NCBI RefSeq assembly: GCF_013359775.1
Contig: NZ_JABMCI010000044.1
Coordinates: 1 to 64,000 of the forward strand
Origin: Cellulomonas humilata
GTDB lineage: Bacteria; Actinomycetota; Actinomycetes; Actinomycetales; Cellulomonadaceae
Direction of reading: 5' to 3'
DNA length: 64,000 nucleotides
Positions 17,444 through 26,488 of this stretch are shown piece by piece. The notes below the pieces were generated by a model, which saw only the letters and a program-made list of their open reading frames with translations, searched no databases and was not told the origin of the DNA. The first letter of the stretch is position 1. Every line of letters starts with the position of its first letter. The position numbers and the translations under genes were made by a program.

Positions 17444-17701
17444 GGTGCACGGTGACCGTCGGGAACATGCGGCGCGAGCCGAACCGGTCGGTCAGCGCCC
17501 CGACGGGGATGCGGCCCAACGACCCCACGATGACCGGGACGGCGACCAGGACCGACTGCTGCACGCCCGTGAGCCCGAGCACCTGCCGTAGGCGTTGCCG
17601 AGCGGGCTGATGAGCGCCCACGCCCAGACGTTGACCAGGAAGCCGAACATCGCCACGACGAGCACCCGTGCAGCGATGCGTCCGCCCGTCTGCTCAGCCA
17701 C
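17444..17701 (-). pseudogene. narK: narK remnant (nitrate/nitrite MFS transporter, N-terminal fragment, frameshifted)
   Basis: From GTG at 17701 the frame reads EQTGGRIAARVLVVAMFGFL, VNVWAWALISPLGNAYG, the standard NarK start with the WAWALISPLG helix. After one missing G near 17586 the next frame continues QVLGLTGVQQSVLVAVPVI, VGSLGRIPVGALTDRFG and SRRMFP. The rest of the 12-helix transporter is absent and the sequence passes directly into narI. This is the usual narK-narGHJI order with the middle deleted, so the locus is a deletion scar rather than a working gene. Confidence 0.85.
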
Positions 17702-17799
17702 GAGACCCCCCGAGCGTGATCCGGCGTCGTTGCGCGGACCTGGCGTGCTTCGGCAGTGAGCACGCGTGCTCGACGGAGAACTCGGGACCTTCGCCCTGG

Positions 17800-18525
17800 T
17801 CAGACCTCCCCGGGCAGCGCGGTCCGGATCACGATGCGCGTCCACGCCCCGAGGTACAGCCGGTCGCCGTCCTCGATCTCCTTGCGCTGGCCGGCGGGGA
17901 TCGGGGTGGTCGGCAGCGGGTCGCCCGCGCGGCTCACGTAGGTGCCGTTGGCCGACTGCAGGTCCTCGACCCACCAGCGCTGGCCGTCGGTGTTGAGCTG
18001 GCAGTGCCGTCGCGACACCCCGGAGTCCGTCCCGCAGTCGACCGCGGGGTGGATGTTGCGGGACGCGGACGGGCGGCCGACGAGCACGCTGCGCTCGCGC
18101 AGGGGCACCAGACCGGGCAGGCCCGCGGACGGCATGGGGTCCTCGGGCTGCTGGGCGGCGTACCAGTCGGGGTCCACCCAGACCTCGGCCACCCAGGACT
18201 CGGCGCCGTCGGGGGCGGGGGTGGGGAGCGCTGCCGGTGCCTCGACCGCGGGCGTCGGCGCGCTCACGGGTGCCGGGACCGGTGCAGGGGGCGCGATCGG
18301 TGCCGGTGCGGTGCCCGTCGTGAAGTCGTAGCCGCAGACCTCGCAGAACAGGGCGAGCGACGAGGCGGGCGCACCGCAGTGCGGGCACGTGGTGGCGGTC
18401 CCCGTCCCCGCCGCGGCGGGCTCGGGAGCCTGTACCGGGGCCGACGACTCGATGGGGGCACCGCAGACGTCGCAGTAGTCGGTGGACGTGGACGTGTGGC
18501 CGTTCGGGCAGACGACGGTGCTCAC
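17800..18525 (-). CDS. FHA-domain protein with two zinc-ribbon heads
   Basis: 241 residues; the start overlaps the vWA stop by 4 nt (ATGA). Two short zinc-ribbon-like units at the N-terminus (CPNGH...CDVCG and CPHCGAP...CEVCG), a Pro/Ala linker, then a C-terminal FHA domain (about 150-240) with the signature GRPSASRNIHP, SRRHCQL and SANGTYV that binds phosphothreonine. It is the likely reader of PknG-written phosphates in this operon. It is not GarA/OdhI: it is longer, has zinc ribbons and lacks the N-terminal ETTS phosphorylation motif. Last gene of the ten-gene operon. Confidence 0.92.
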   Translation of the reverse strand: MSTVVCPNGHTSTSTDYCDVCGAPIESSAPVQAPEPAAAGTGTATTCPHCGAPASSLALFCEVCGYDFTTGTAPAPIAPPAPVPAPVSAPTPAVEAPAALPTPAPDGAESWVAEVWVDPDWYAAQQPEDPMPSAGLPGLVPLRERSVLVGRPSASRNIHPAVDCGTDSGVSRRHCQLNTDGQRWWVEDLQSANGTYVSRAGDPLPTTPIPAGQRKEIEDGDRLYLGAWTRIVIRTALPGEV

Positions 18526-19799
18526 CGGCGGACCCGCGTGGTCTTGGTGGACGCGGTGTCGAGCGCCATCTCGTCGAGCTTGTCGGCGTTGCGCTTGAGG
18601 CGCACGGTGCCCTTCTCCTCGTCGTCGATCTCGACCACCCGCCGCAGCCGGGAGGTGGCCTCCTCGTTGCCCGTCTCGGCGGCCAGCTGGACCGCGCGGC
18701 CCAGCTTGACGGTCGCCGTGGCCTCGTCGCCGGACGCCTTCGCGGCCAGCCCCTCCTGGATGACGGACGCCAGCTCGGCCTGGCCGGTGTAGTGCGCGAC
18801 CTCCGGGTTGATGCGCGCGGTCAGCGAGCTGTCGTCGGACCAGCGGGCCTTGACCAGCCCCGACGCCAGCACGTCACCGCCCACCGCGATCTGCACGCGC
18901 GCGGCCAGCTGCTCGGAGCCCACCGGCTTGGACGGCACCCGGATCGCCACGTGGTAGTCGCGCGACTCGTCGCCCCACGCGCCGGTCGGGAACGCGCCCG
19001 TGAGGGCGTTCACCTCGGTGCGCCGCGACGTGATGTCCTCCACGGTCGGGGCCACCCGCCGGACGAACAAGACCTGCGCGCCCTGGGGTGCCCAGACGCG
19101 CAGCTCGGCGTCCGCGACGCCCTTGGACATCGACTCGTTCACCAGCGCCTTGAAGTCCTCGGCGATGTCCGCCGGGTTCCGGATGAGGTCGACCGTGCCC
19201 AGCAGCGCCGTGGCGATCTCGCGCAGCTCCGCCACCTCCCAGCTGGACCCGACCCCGCGTGCGTCGCACTGGAAGTGCCCGGTGACGTCGCTGATCGCCT
19301 TGGACAGCTCGGCGCGCGGCTCCGACTCGTTGCGGCCGTCGGTGAGCAGGATCGCGTGCTTCTGCGCCGCCTGCGGCACCATCGCGAAGATCGCGTCCGC
19401 CAGCCGCAGCCAGGTGCTCATCGCGGTGCCGCCCGAGGGGCGCATGAACGAGATGGCGCGCTTGGCCTCCTCGCGGGCACCGGGCTCCATCTGCACGATC
19501 GCCACCGGCGCGTTCGGGTACGGGAACGCGCGGTTGGCCACGTGGCTGCCGCCGATCACCGCGAACCAGGTGCCGTCGGCGATCTGGTCGACCGCCACCT
19601 GCGCCGCGTACTTGGCGGCCTCGATGTTGGGTCCGCTCATGGAGCCGGACGTGTCGATGATGACGATCTCGGCGACGCCCCCGCCGGACGACGCCGCGGT
19701 GCCCGCGCCCGAGCTGGTCACGGTCACGATCGCGTGCACGTCCGTGGCACCGTCGGAGAGGAACTCGTTCTGGAACACCTCGGTGCGGAAGTCGGCCAC
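18522..19799 (-). CDS. vWA-domain protein (metal-ion-dependent adhesion site)
   Basis: 425 residues, GTG with GAGGAG 5 nt upstream, 9 bp after the PP2C stop. The von Willebrand A domain (about 45-230) has an intact MIDAS: DTSGSMSG, then Thr in SGGTAMSTWL, then Asp in LLTDGRN. A beta-rich middle domain and a helical C-terminal part (about 335-425) follow. It has no signal peptide or membrane helix, so it acts in the cytosol. vWA proteins with TelA and TerD-type proteins are recurrent in Ter-linked stress systems and often pair with AAA+ ATPases, as here with the CbbX-like ATPase. The ligand is unknown. Confidence 0.9.
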   Translation of the reverse strand: MADFRTEVFQNEFLSDGATDVHAIVTVTSSGAGTAASSGGGVAEIVIIDTSGSMSGPNIEAAKYAAQVAVDQIADGTWFAVIGGSHVANRAFPYPNAPVAIVQMEPGAREEAKRAISFMRPSGGTAMSTWLRLADAIFAMVPQAAQKHAILLTDGRNESEPRAELSKAISDVTGHFQCDARGVGSSWEVAELREIATALLGTVDLIRNPADIAEDFKALVNESMSKGVADAELRVWAPQGAQVLFVRRVAPTVEDITSRRTEVNALTGAFPTGAWGDESRDYHVAIRVPSKPVGSEQLAARVQIAVGGDVLASGLVKARWSDDSSLTARINPEVAHYTGQAELASVIQEGLAAKASGDEATATVKLGRAVQLAAETGNEEATSRLRRVVEIDDEEKGTVRLKRNADKLDEMALDTASTKTTRVRR

Positions 19800-19808
19800 T
19801 GTGGCTCC

Positions 19809-20867
19809 TCAGGCTGCGGGCGGTGCGGACTGGGCCGACACCGTCTCTTCGGTCTGGACAGTATCGAAGGGTGCGGCGACGCGGGCCAGCGCGGCGGTGA
19901 TGTTGTCGTGCCCGCCCTGCTCGTTGGCCCAGCGGACCAGCTCGCCGGCGATCGCGTCCGGGGACGGGCCGACCTTCTCGGCGGTGCGGTGCAGCAGGTC
20001 CGCGACGTCGGCGGCCTCGGAGCAGTAGTTCCACAGGCCGTCCGAGACGACCAGCACCCAGCCCGGTCCCTGCGCCCGGGTGGTGGCGGTCTGGGGGACG
20101 ACCGTCTCGGCGTCGGGCCCGAGCCAGCGCGTGATCGCGTGCCCCTCGCGAGAGGCCTCGGCGCGCGCCCGCGGGATGCCGCGCGCGATCATCTCGTTCG
20201 CCGCCGAGTCGTCGACGCTGATCTGGTGGGAGTCGCCCTCGTCGGGGATCCAGTACGCGCGGGAGTCTCCGAGCCAGCCGGCGACGACGGTGGGACCGTC
20301 GACGACGGTCGCGACGAACGTGCACGACGGGGGCTCGGCACGGCCGGTCATGTCCCCGACCGCGTCGGCGATGGCCTGGTCCGCCGCCGCCGCCGCGGTG
20401 ATCAGCAGCGCGGACCACGAGGAGACCGTCTGCGGCTCCGCGGTGGCCAGCACGTCACGTGCCGCGCGCGAGGCGGCGAGGCTCGCGACGTCGGAGTCGG
20501 GGATGTTGGACACGCCGTCGCAGACCACCAGGACCGCCGTGGTGCCGACCACGGCCAGCGCCATCGCGTCCTCGTTCCGGCTCTTGCGTCGGCCCTTGTC
20601 GCAGACCCCGCCGACCAGCGGGGACGGCAGCTCGGTCCAGTGGTCGCGCGCGCTGACCGCGAGCTCGCCGCAGTGCTCGCAGTAGCCGTCGGGCGCGATC
20701 GTCCCGCCGCAGGACCGGCAGACCGGGGTGGCCGGCTCGTCAGGCGTCTCGAGCACGGCGACCGCCGCCGGCGCCGACGCGCCCAGGGCGGTGCCGCAGT
20801 GCTCGCAGAACGCCGAGCCGTCGGCGGCGACCGTGCCGCAGCTGGGGCAGGTCACCACGTGGTCCAC
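19809..20867 (-). CDS. PP2C-type Ser/Thr protein phosphatase with zinc-ribbon N-terminus
   Basis: 352 residues; the start lies 16 nt inside pknG, which suggests translational coupling. Two zinc-ribbon-like units open the protein (CPSCGTV...CEHCG and CRSCGGT...CEHCG). A complete PP2C/PPM domain follows (about 85-330): KSRNEDAMAL with the metal-binding Asp, VVCDGVSN, GWLGDSRAYW, VSDGLWN and GGHDNITAAL. It would remove phosphates written by PknG. The short acidic tail is not part of the family. Placing kinase and phosphatase side by side with an FHA gene gives a write-erase-read set. Confidence 0.93.
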   Translation of the reverse strand: MDHVVTCPSCGTVAADGSAFCEHCGTALGASAPAAVAVLETPDEPATPVCRSCGGTIAPDGYCEHCGELAVSARDHWTELPSPLVGGVCDKGRRKSRNEDAMALAVVGTTAVLVVCDGVSNIPDSDVASLAASRAARDVLATAEPQTVSSWSALLITAAAAADQAIADAVGDMTGRAEPPSCTFVATVVDGPTVVAGWLGDSRAYWIPDEGDSHQISVDDSAANEMIARGIPRARAEASREGHAITRWLGPDAETVVPQTATTRAQGPGWVLVVSDGLWNYCSEAADVADLLHRTAEKVGPSPDAIAGELVRWANEQGGHDNITAALARVAAPFDTVQTEETVSAQSAPPAA

Positions 20868-23149
20868 CGACGCACGTCGTTGGCCCGGTCCACCAGGGCG
20901 ATCCGCTCGTCGGGCGTCGGGGCCAGGGCGGCGTACTCGCGCAGGGCACCCTCCAGCGCGTCGCGCAGGTCGGGCTCCCGCGCCGGCACCGCGCCCAGCT
21001 GCACCGTCTTCGACGGCCCGTCCTTGAGCACCGCGGCGAGCGCGGACCCGAGCACATCGACCCGCAGGGCGGCCCGCGCCCGTGGCTCGATGGAGACCGA
21101 CTGCACGCTGGCCAGCGCGTCGGACAGCGCGCGCAGGTCACCGCTGGACGTGGCCAGCAGCTGCGCGCGCAGCATCCGGGCGTCCACGTACGAGCTGCGC
21201 GTGGGCGTCACCAGGTCGAGCGCCGCGAGCGACGCGGGCAGGTCGCCCCGCGCCCGGCGGATGCGGGCCAGCCCGAACGCGGCCGGTGCCGTGTAGTTGG
21301 CGTCCGAGCGCGCGCAGATGATGTAGAGCGACTCGGCGATGTCCGGCTCGCCGCTCAGCTCGCACGCGGTGGCCAGCGCGAGCTTGGGCGCCAGCTCTCC
21401 GGGCACCTGCCCGTAGACCGCGTTGAACGAGGCGCGCGCCGCGACGGGGTCACCGGTGCTCAGCTGCGCCAGACCGCCCAGCCACGCCGCGCGCCACTCC
21501 CACGGGTCGTCGGTGAGGATCTGCGACAGCGTCTGGTCGAGCACGTCCTGGCGCCCGGCCTCGATCGCCGCGGTCGCGCGCCGCAGCCGCACCTCGACGG
21601 TCTCGTCCGGGGCATCGGCCAGCGCGGCGAGGCGCTGGTCCGGGTTGCTCACGTTGACGCCGGCGAGCCAGCTGGCCGCCGGGTCGCTGGCGTCGACCTT
21701 GAGCGCGGGCAGCTGGTCCCAGGCCAGCGGGTGACCGGCCTCGTCGGACGTGGGCGCCTCGAACAGGACCGACGCCGCCGAGTGCAGCGCGGGGCTGCCG
21801 GGGCCGCGGTCGGTGGCGACGACCTCGCGCAGGACGCCGAGGACCTGCGCGCGCAGCTCGTCGACCGTGGCGAACCGGTCCGACGGGTCGAGCGCGCACG
21901 CCTTGGCCAGAAGTCGGTAGAACGAGTCGTACGTCTGGAACACCGGCGTGTCCGCGACCGCCGGCAGCGACGCCACGTAGGTGCTGGTGTTGCCGCGGAA
22001 GTCGAGCACGAGCGTGGCCAGCGTGCGGCCGATCGTGTAGATGTCCGACGCCACGGACGGCCCCACCTCGGCCACCTCCGGCGCCTGGTAGCCGACCGTG
22101 CCGAAGATCGCCGAGTCCAGGTCGTCGATCCGGCGCACGCCGCCCAGGTCGATGAGCTTGACCGCGTCACCCTGCTGGATCACGTTGTCCGGCTTGAAGT
22201 CGCAGAACAGCAGGCCCACGTCGTGCAGGTAGGCGAACGCGGGCAGGATCTCGAGCACGAACGCGAGCGCCTGGTCCACCGGCAGCGGGGTGTTGACGCC
22301 TCCCGCGGCCTCGCGACGGTCGTGCAGGATCTGCTTGAGCGACCGGCCGCCGACGAACTCCATGACGGTGTAGCCGGCGCCCTCGTGCATGGCGAAGTTG
22401 TAGATCTCGACGATCAGCGGGTGCTCGACCTCGGCCAGGAACTGGCGCTCAGAGATGGCCGCCGCGTACGCGTCCGGGTCCCCCGAGTTGAGCAGGCCCT
22501 TGAGCACCACCCACCGGCCCGAGACGTTGCGGTCCCGCGCCAGGTAGATCCAGCCCAGGCCACCGTGGGCCAGGCAGCCGACGACCTCGTACTGCCCGCC
22601 GACCACGTCACCGGGGTTCAGCGTCGGCGTGAAGTCGAAGTGGTTGCCGCACTTCGGGCAGAACCCCGCGGTCCGGCCGGGGACCCCGTCGCGCGACCGG
22701 CCGACCTCGGCGCCGCACGCCGGGCAGAAGCGCTTGCGCTCGGGCACCTCGGGCACGGCCATGACCGCCTGGAGCGGGTCCTGCACCGGAGCCGGGGGCA
22801 CGGTCGTGAGGCCGGCGCCCAGGCGTGCGCCGCGCAGCCGGGTCGAGGAGGTGCCGACGCGGCGGGTGGGCCGCGTGCCTCCCGTGGCCGCCGTGCGCGC
22901 CGACCCGAGGGCGGCCGTGGCCAGCCGGCTCGAGCTGGTGCGCCCGGTGCGGGTGGACCGCTCGGCGTCGGGGTCGGCGGCGGCCGCGGCACGGTCAGGG
23001 CTCGCCTGGGCGACCCCCGTGCCGAGCAGCGAGGTCGCTGACGCGGGGGTGCCGGACGCCGGGGCTGTCGCGGTCTGCGGTGACCCGCAGACGTTGCAGT
23101 AGCCGTCCTCGTAGGTGCCCGTGCAGCCGGGCTCGGTGCAGGCGATCAT
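20852..23149 (-). CDS. pknG: PknG-type Ser/Thr protein kinase
   Basis: 765 residues; ATG at 23149 overlaps the upstream stop by 4 nt. Order: an extra N-terminal zinc-ribbon-like head (CTEPGCTGTYEDGYCNVCG), a Ser/Thr/Arg-rich linker, the PknG rubredoxin-like pair (CPACG and CPKCG), the kinase domain (about 205-455), then TPR-like helices to the end. The glycine-rich loop CLAHGGLGWIYLARDRNV and catalytic loop LLFCDFKPDNVI are close to mycobacterial PknG, including LIDLGGV in place of DFG. In mycobacteria and corynebacteria PknG phosphorylates the FHA protein GarA/OdhI to control 2-oxoglutarate dehydrogenase in response to amino acids sensed through GlnX and GlnH. Both sensors are encoded upstream. 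Confidence 0.95.
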   Translation of the reverse strand: MIACTEPGCTGTYEDGYCNVCGSPQTATAPASGTPASATSLLGTGVAQASPDRAAAAADPDAERSTRTGRTSSSRLATAALGSARTAATGGTRPTRRVGTSSTRLRGARLGAGLTTVPPAPVQDPLQAVMAVPEVPERKRFCPACGAEVGRSRDGVPGRTAGFCPKCGNHFDFTPTLNPGDVVGGQYEVVGCLAHGGLGWIYLARDRNVSGRWVVLKGLLNSGDPDAYAAAISERQFLAEVEHPLIVEIYNFAMHEGAGYTVMEFVGGRSLKQILHDRREAAGGVNTPLPVDQALAFVLEILPAFAYLHDVGLLFCDFKPDNVIQQGDAVKLIDLGGVRRIDDLDSAIFGTVGYQAPEVAEVGPSVASDIYTIGRTLATLVLDFRGNTSTYVASLPAVADTPVFQTYDSFYRLLAKACALDPSDRFATVDELRAQVLGVLREVVATDRGPGSPALHSAASVLFEAPTSDEAGHPLAWDQLPALKVDASDPAASWLAGVNVSNPDQRLAALADAPDETVEVRLRRATAAIEAGRQDVLDQTLSQILTDDPWEWRAAWLGGLAQLSTGDPVAARASFNAVYGQVPGELAPKLALATACELSGEPDIAESLYIICARSDANYTAPAAFGLARIRRARGDLPASLAALDLVTPTRSSYVDARMLRAQLLATSSGDLRALSDALASVQSVSIEPRARAALRVDVLGSALAAVLKDGPSKTVQLGAVPAREPDLRDALEGALREYAALAPTPDERIALVDRANDVRRWTTW

Positions 23150-24258
23150 CGGTGTCGTCCCTCCTGACCCACCGTGGGCAGGTCGCGGCTGAGGTACTCG
23201 TACTGCTCCACGAGGAAGCGGGTCAGGGTGAGGTCGCAGGGCGTCTGGGCGACGACGGCGCGGGCCTCGTCGTACCCCGAGCGGACCGTGGGCGACGCGC
23301 TGCGGCCGTTGGCGTCGGCGGCCGCGCGGGCGCCCTCGAGCCGGTAGCGCAGCTCGGCCCGCTCGCGCAGGGGCTTGCTGTAGGCGTCGGCGACCGCGTC
23401 GAACGCGCGGCCGACGGCGGCGAGCCGGTCGACGAACGCGTCGAGCTCCGTGCGGCTGTCCGGCACGGCGCCCAGTCGGGACACGTCCGGCACGGCCAGC
23501 TTGGGCGGGTGCGCGATCTCGCGGCGGCACCGCTCGGCCAGCTGGTGCAGCGTCGGCTCGCGGGTCTCCAGCGCCGCCATCGTGTCCCGGGCGTCGGCGC
23601 GACCCTTCTCGAGCGTGCGCCGCTGCGACACCTGCACGATGAGGTCGCGCTCGGCCAGGGCGGCGCGCGCCTCGAGCTCCGCCAGCGGTCCGGAGATGTC
23701 CGCGCCGCGGGCCGCCTGCGCGACGAGCTTCCGCTCCCGCGTGCGCAGGGTCTCGATCAGCTCGCGCGAAGCGGTGTCGACGCCGGCCAGGTCCTCGCAG
23801 CGGACGAGGCCCGCCCGCAGACCACGCAGCCGCGACGCCTGGTCGGCGGTGTCCGGGTCGAACGACAGCCGCGCGCGCACCTGCGAGATCATCGCGTCGC
23901 ACAGGGTCACGGCCTCGACCAGCGACACCAGCGCGGCGCCCAGCCCCGAGTCCAGCCGGCCCCAGACCAGCTGCGACATCTTCTCGCGCGCCACGGCGTC
24001 GGCCCGGCCCGAGTCCCACACCACCACCAGCTCGTCGGTGCGGGACCGGATCGCCTGCCACATGGTCAGCGCCAGCAGCACGTCGTCGGTGTAGCTCTCG
24101 GACGCGGGCGACGCCTGCGCAGCCTGGTCCAACCGGTCCAGCTCGGTGCGACGGTTGGCCAGCCAGGCCTCGAGCCCGCTGAGGTAGCGGAGCAGCTCCG
24201 GTGCGGGGATCGGCTCCCCGAGCCGCCCGGGCGCCTCGGGCGCCTCGGGTCCGCTCAC
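23146..24258 (-). CDS. Helical coiled-coil protein of unknown function, linked to pknG
   Basis: 370 residues, GTG overlapping the glnH stop by 4 nt and ATGA overlap with pknG. Almost entirely helical with heptad-like stretches (ELEARAALAERDLIVQVSQR, RTLEKGRADARDTMAALE), no membrane segment, no signal peptide and no motif I recognise. Its tight coupling between the sensor lipoprotein gene and the kinase gene suggests a cytosolic scaffold or adaptor of the kinase. It has no counterpart in the three-gene mycobacterial glnX-glnH-pknG arrangement that I know of. Confidence 0.85.
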   Translation of the reverse strand: MSGPEAPEAPGRLGEPIPAPELLRYLSGLEAWLANRRTELDRLDQAAQASPASESYTDDVLLALTMWQAIRSRTDELVVVWDSGRADAVAREKMSQLVWGRLDSGLGAALVSLVEAVTLCDAMISQVRARLSFDPDTADQASRLRGLRAGLVRCEDLAGVDTASRELIETLRTRERKLVAQAARGADISGPLAELEARAALAERDLIVQVSQRRTLEKGRADARDTMAALETREPTLHQLAERCRREIAHPPKLAVPDVSRLGAVPDSRTELDAFVDRLAAVGRAFDAVADAYSKPLRERAELRYRLEGARAAADANGRSASPTVRSGYDEARAVVAQTPCDLTLTRFLVEQYEYLSRDLPTVGQEGRHR

Positions 24259-25214
24259 GGGCTACCGACCCGCCCGTACACCGAGACCGGCGGCGCCGGG
24301 GCGGTCCCCAGCGCACCGAGCCAGCGGTCGTAGGAGGCGGCCCAGGTGCCGTCGGCCTTGGCCTGGTCGAGCACGCCGTTGACGAACCGCACGAGGTCGA
24401 CCTGGTCCGCGGCGACGCCGATGCCGTACGGCTCGGCGCTGAACGCCTCGCCGACCACCTTGGCGTACGGGTCCTGCGCGGCGAACCCGGCGAGGATCGT
24501 GTCGTCCCCGGTGATCGCGTCGACCTTGCCCTGCTGGAACAGGACCAGGCACCCGGTGTGCGTCGGGGCGCTCACGGCCTCGACCCCGGGGTACGTCTCC
24601 TCGAGCCGCTCCAGGGTGGTGGTCCCCTCCGGGGCGCAGACGCGCTGGTCGCCGAGGCCTTCGAGGTCCTCGATGCTCTGCGCCTCCGAGTCCCGCGTGA
24701 CCAGCACCTTCTGCCCGGCGGTGAGGTACTCGGCGGAGAACGCGATGGTCTCCCAGCGCTCGCAGTTGATGGTGAACGTGCGGGCCACCAGGTCGACCTC
24801 GTGGTTCTCCAGCACCTCCAGCCGCTGCGCGGACGTGATGACGCGGAACTGGAGCCGGTTCGGGTCGCCGAAGATCGCGGTCGAGACGGCGCGCAGCATG
24901 TCGATGTCGAAGCCCTCGATCTGGCCCGACAGCGGGTTGCGCGAGCCCATCAGGAGGGTGTCGGCCGAGACCCCGACCCGCAGTGCGCCGCGGGTGCGGA
25001 TGGCGTCCACGGTCGCGCCGCCCGGTGCCGGCGCGTAGGAGGTCGTGGACTCGTTGGCGTCGTCGCAGACCGTCGCGGCGGGGAGAGCGACGGAGGCCAC
25101 GGCCTGCTGCTGCCCCGCTGGCTCGGCGGCTGGTGCGCCCGCGCAGCCGGCGACCAGCGCGAGGGAGGCGAGGACTGCTCCGAGACCCAGGCGGGTCGAA
25201 CGTGTCGTGGTCAC
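24255..25214 (-). CDS. glnH: GlnH-type substrate-binding lipoprotein
   Basis: 319 residues; GTG at 25214 overlaps the glnX stop by 4 nt. A lipoprotein signal (LASLALVAGCAG) anchors it outside. The rest is a cluster-3 periplasmic binding protein fold: TRGALRVGVSADTLLMG, GFDIDMLRAVSTAIFG, VDLVARTFTINCERW, GKVDAITGDDTILAGF, YGIGVAADQVDLVRFVNGVL. In mycobacteria GlnH binds aspartate/glutamate-type ligands and signals through GlnX rather than feeding a transporter. No ABC permease or ATPase gene is adjacent here, which fits a sensor role. The ligand is inferred from the family. Confidence 0.93.
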   Translation of the reverse strand: MTTTRSTRLGLGAVLASLALVAGCAGAPAAEPAGQQQAVASVALPAATVCDDANESTTSYAPAPGGATVDAIRTRGALRVGVSADTLLMGSRNPLSGQIEGFDIDMLRAVSTAIFGDPNRLQFRVITSAQRLEVLENHEVDLVARTFTINCERWETIAFSAEYLTAGQKVLVTRDSEAQSIEDLEGLGDQRVCAPEGTTTLERLEETYPGVEAVSAPTHTGCLVLFQQGKVDAITGDDTILAGFAAQDPYAKVVGEAFSAEPYGIGVAADQVDLVRFVNGVLDQAKADGTWAASYDRWLGALGTAPAPPVSVYGRVGSP

Positions 25215-26488
25215 CGGTACTCCTCCACTCGGGTCGAGATGCCGCGCCAGGACAGGACCGCCGCCAGCAGGCCGACGACGAGCATCAGCCAGCCGACCAG
25301 GACCGACGACCCGCCGGAGCCGGACAGGGCGTCGTGCGTCTGCGCGGCGCTGGCCTCCAGGCTGCTGGATGCGGCGGTCGAGAACTGCGCGAACAGGTCG
25401 TTGGGGGCGCCCGGCTCCTCGCTGATCGCCAGCGCGACCGCGCCGTCCCAGTCGCCCCCGTCGTCGAGCGCCCGGATCTCCTGGTGCGACGCGACCCAGG
25501 TGTCGAGCAGGGGCGAGAGAGCCGGATCGACCGTGGGCCGGGCGAGGAGCTCGCTCGCCTCGTCGGTCTTGAGCACGAACTGCTCCTCGTACGTCGCCCC
25601 CGAGCCGCGCTTGATGAGCGTGAACGACTCCTGGGACTTCGCGTCGTTGGCCAGCGAGTACGCCTGCGACACCGAGACCGTCGCGTCGTAGGGGCCACTG
25701 CGCGCGTCGCCGGCCTTCGCCGCGGCCGACCCGAGCACCACGGCCCCACCGATCGTCGCGGCGAGCGCGAGGACCGTGGACCAGAACAGCCCCGCGTTCA
25801 GGCGGCGGTGCGTGCGCTTGGCCAGCCACACCTGCACCACGACGAGAACCGCGAGGGCGAGGATGCCCAGGGCGAGCAGCCACGGCACGGACGCCACCGA
25901 GTCGAACGAGGAGTCGACGCGGTCGGTGTTGGCCTGCACCAGGTCGTCCAGGTGCGGGAGCACGTCGGTGCGCAGGACGGCCGACGCCTGGTCGAGGTAC
26001 GCGGCGCCGACGGGGAAGCCCTGCCGGTTGTTGGCGCGGGCCTGCTCGACCAGGCCGGTGTACGTGGTCAGGCCGGCGTTCGCCTGCCCGAGCAGGTCCG
26101 CGTCGGCACCGTTGGAGCCGGCCAGCCGCGCGAGCCCGTTCGAGGCCGAGACGATCGCCTCGTCGTACCGGGCGCGCTGCTCCGGCGGCTCCAGGCCGCC
26201 CACGAGGAACGCGTTGGTGGCGGTGGCGTCGGCCACCACCAGGTCGTTGCGGACGTCCTGGATGCCGACCAGCTGGGTGGTGTCGGCGTCGGCGTCGGAG
26301 AGCGCCTGCGACTGCGCGAGGCCGGCGTTGAGGCCGATCACGCCCACGGCGGCGGCGGCCAGCACGGACACGACGCCGGCGACGCGCAGGCGTCCGGGCG
26401 TGCGGCTCAGGGCGCCGCGCAGCCCGGTGCGGTGCGCGGGTGGCCCCGCGGCCGGGGTGGCCGCCTGAAGGGCGATGGTCTGCGTCAC
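25211..26488 (-). CDS. glnX: GlnX-type four-helix membrane sensor
   Basis: 425 residues with four membrane helices (about 34-55, 200-222, 236-258, 393-416) and two large extracytoplasmic helical domains (about 56-197 and 259-392), the topology of mycobacterial GlnX. The N- and C-termini face the cytosol. It most probably receives the ligand state of GlnH outside and relays it to PknG inside. Its ATG overlaps the stop of the AAA+ gene by 4 nt and its stop overlaps glnH. No catalytic domain is present, so signalling must be by contact. Confidence 0.85.
   Translation of the reverse strand: MTQTIALQAATPAAGPPAHRTGLRGALSRTPGRLRVAGVVSVLAAAAVGVIGLNAGLAQSQALSDADADTTQLVGIQDVRNDLVVADATATNAFLVGGLEPPEQRARYDEAIVSASNGLARLAGSNGADADLLGQANAGLTTYTGLVEQARANNRQGFPVGAAYLDQASAVLRTDVLPHLDDLVQANTDRVDSSFDSVASVPWLLALGILALAVLVVVQVWLAKRTHRRLNAGLFWSTVLALAATIGGAVVLGSAAAKAGDARSGPYDATVSVSQAYSLANDAKSQESFTLIKRGSGATYEEQFVLKTDEASELLARPTVDPALSPLLDTWVASHQEIRALDDGGDWDGAVALAISEEPGAPNDLFAQFSTAASSSLEASAAQTHDALSGSGGSSVLVGWLMLVVGLLAAVLSWRGISTRVEEYR

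Noticed and set aside
20852..24316. A single 1,154-residue kinase frame
   Set aside because: The first 390 residues are the opposite phase of the coiled-coil gene; PknG starts at ATG 23149 with a 4-nt overlap.
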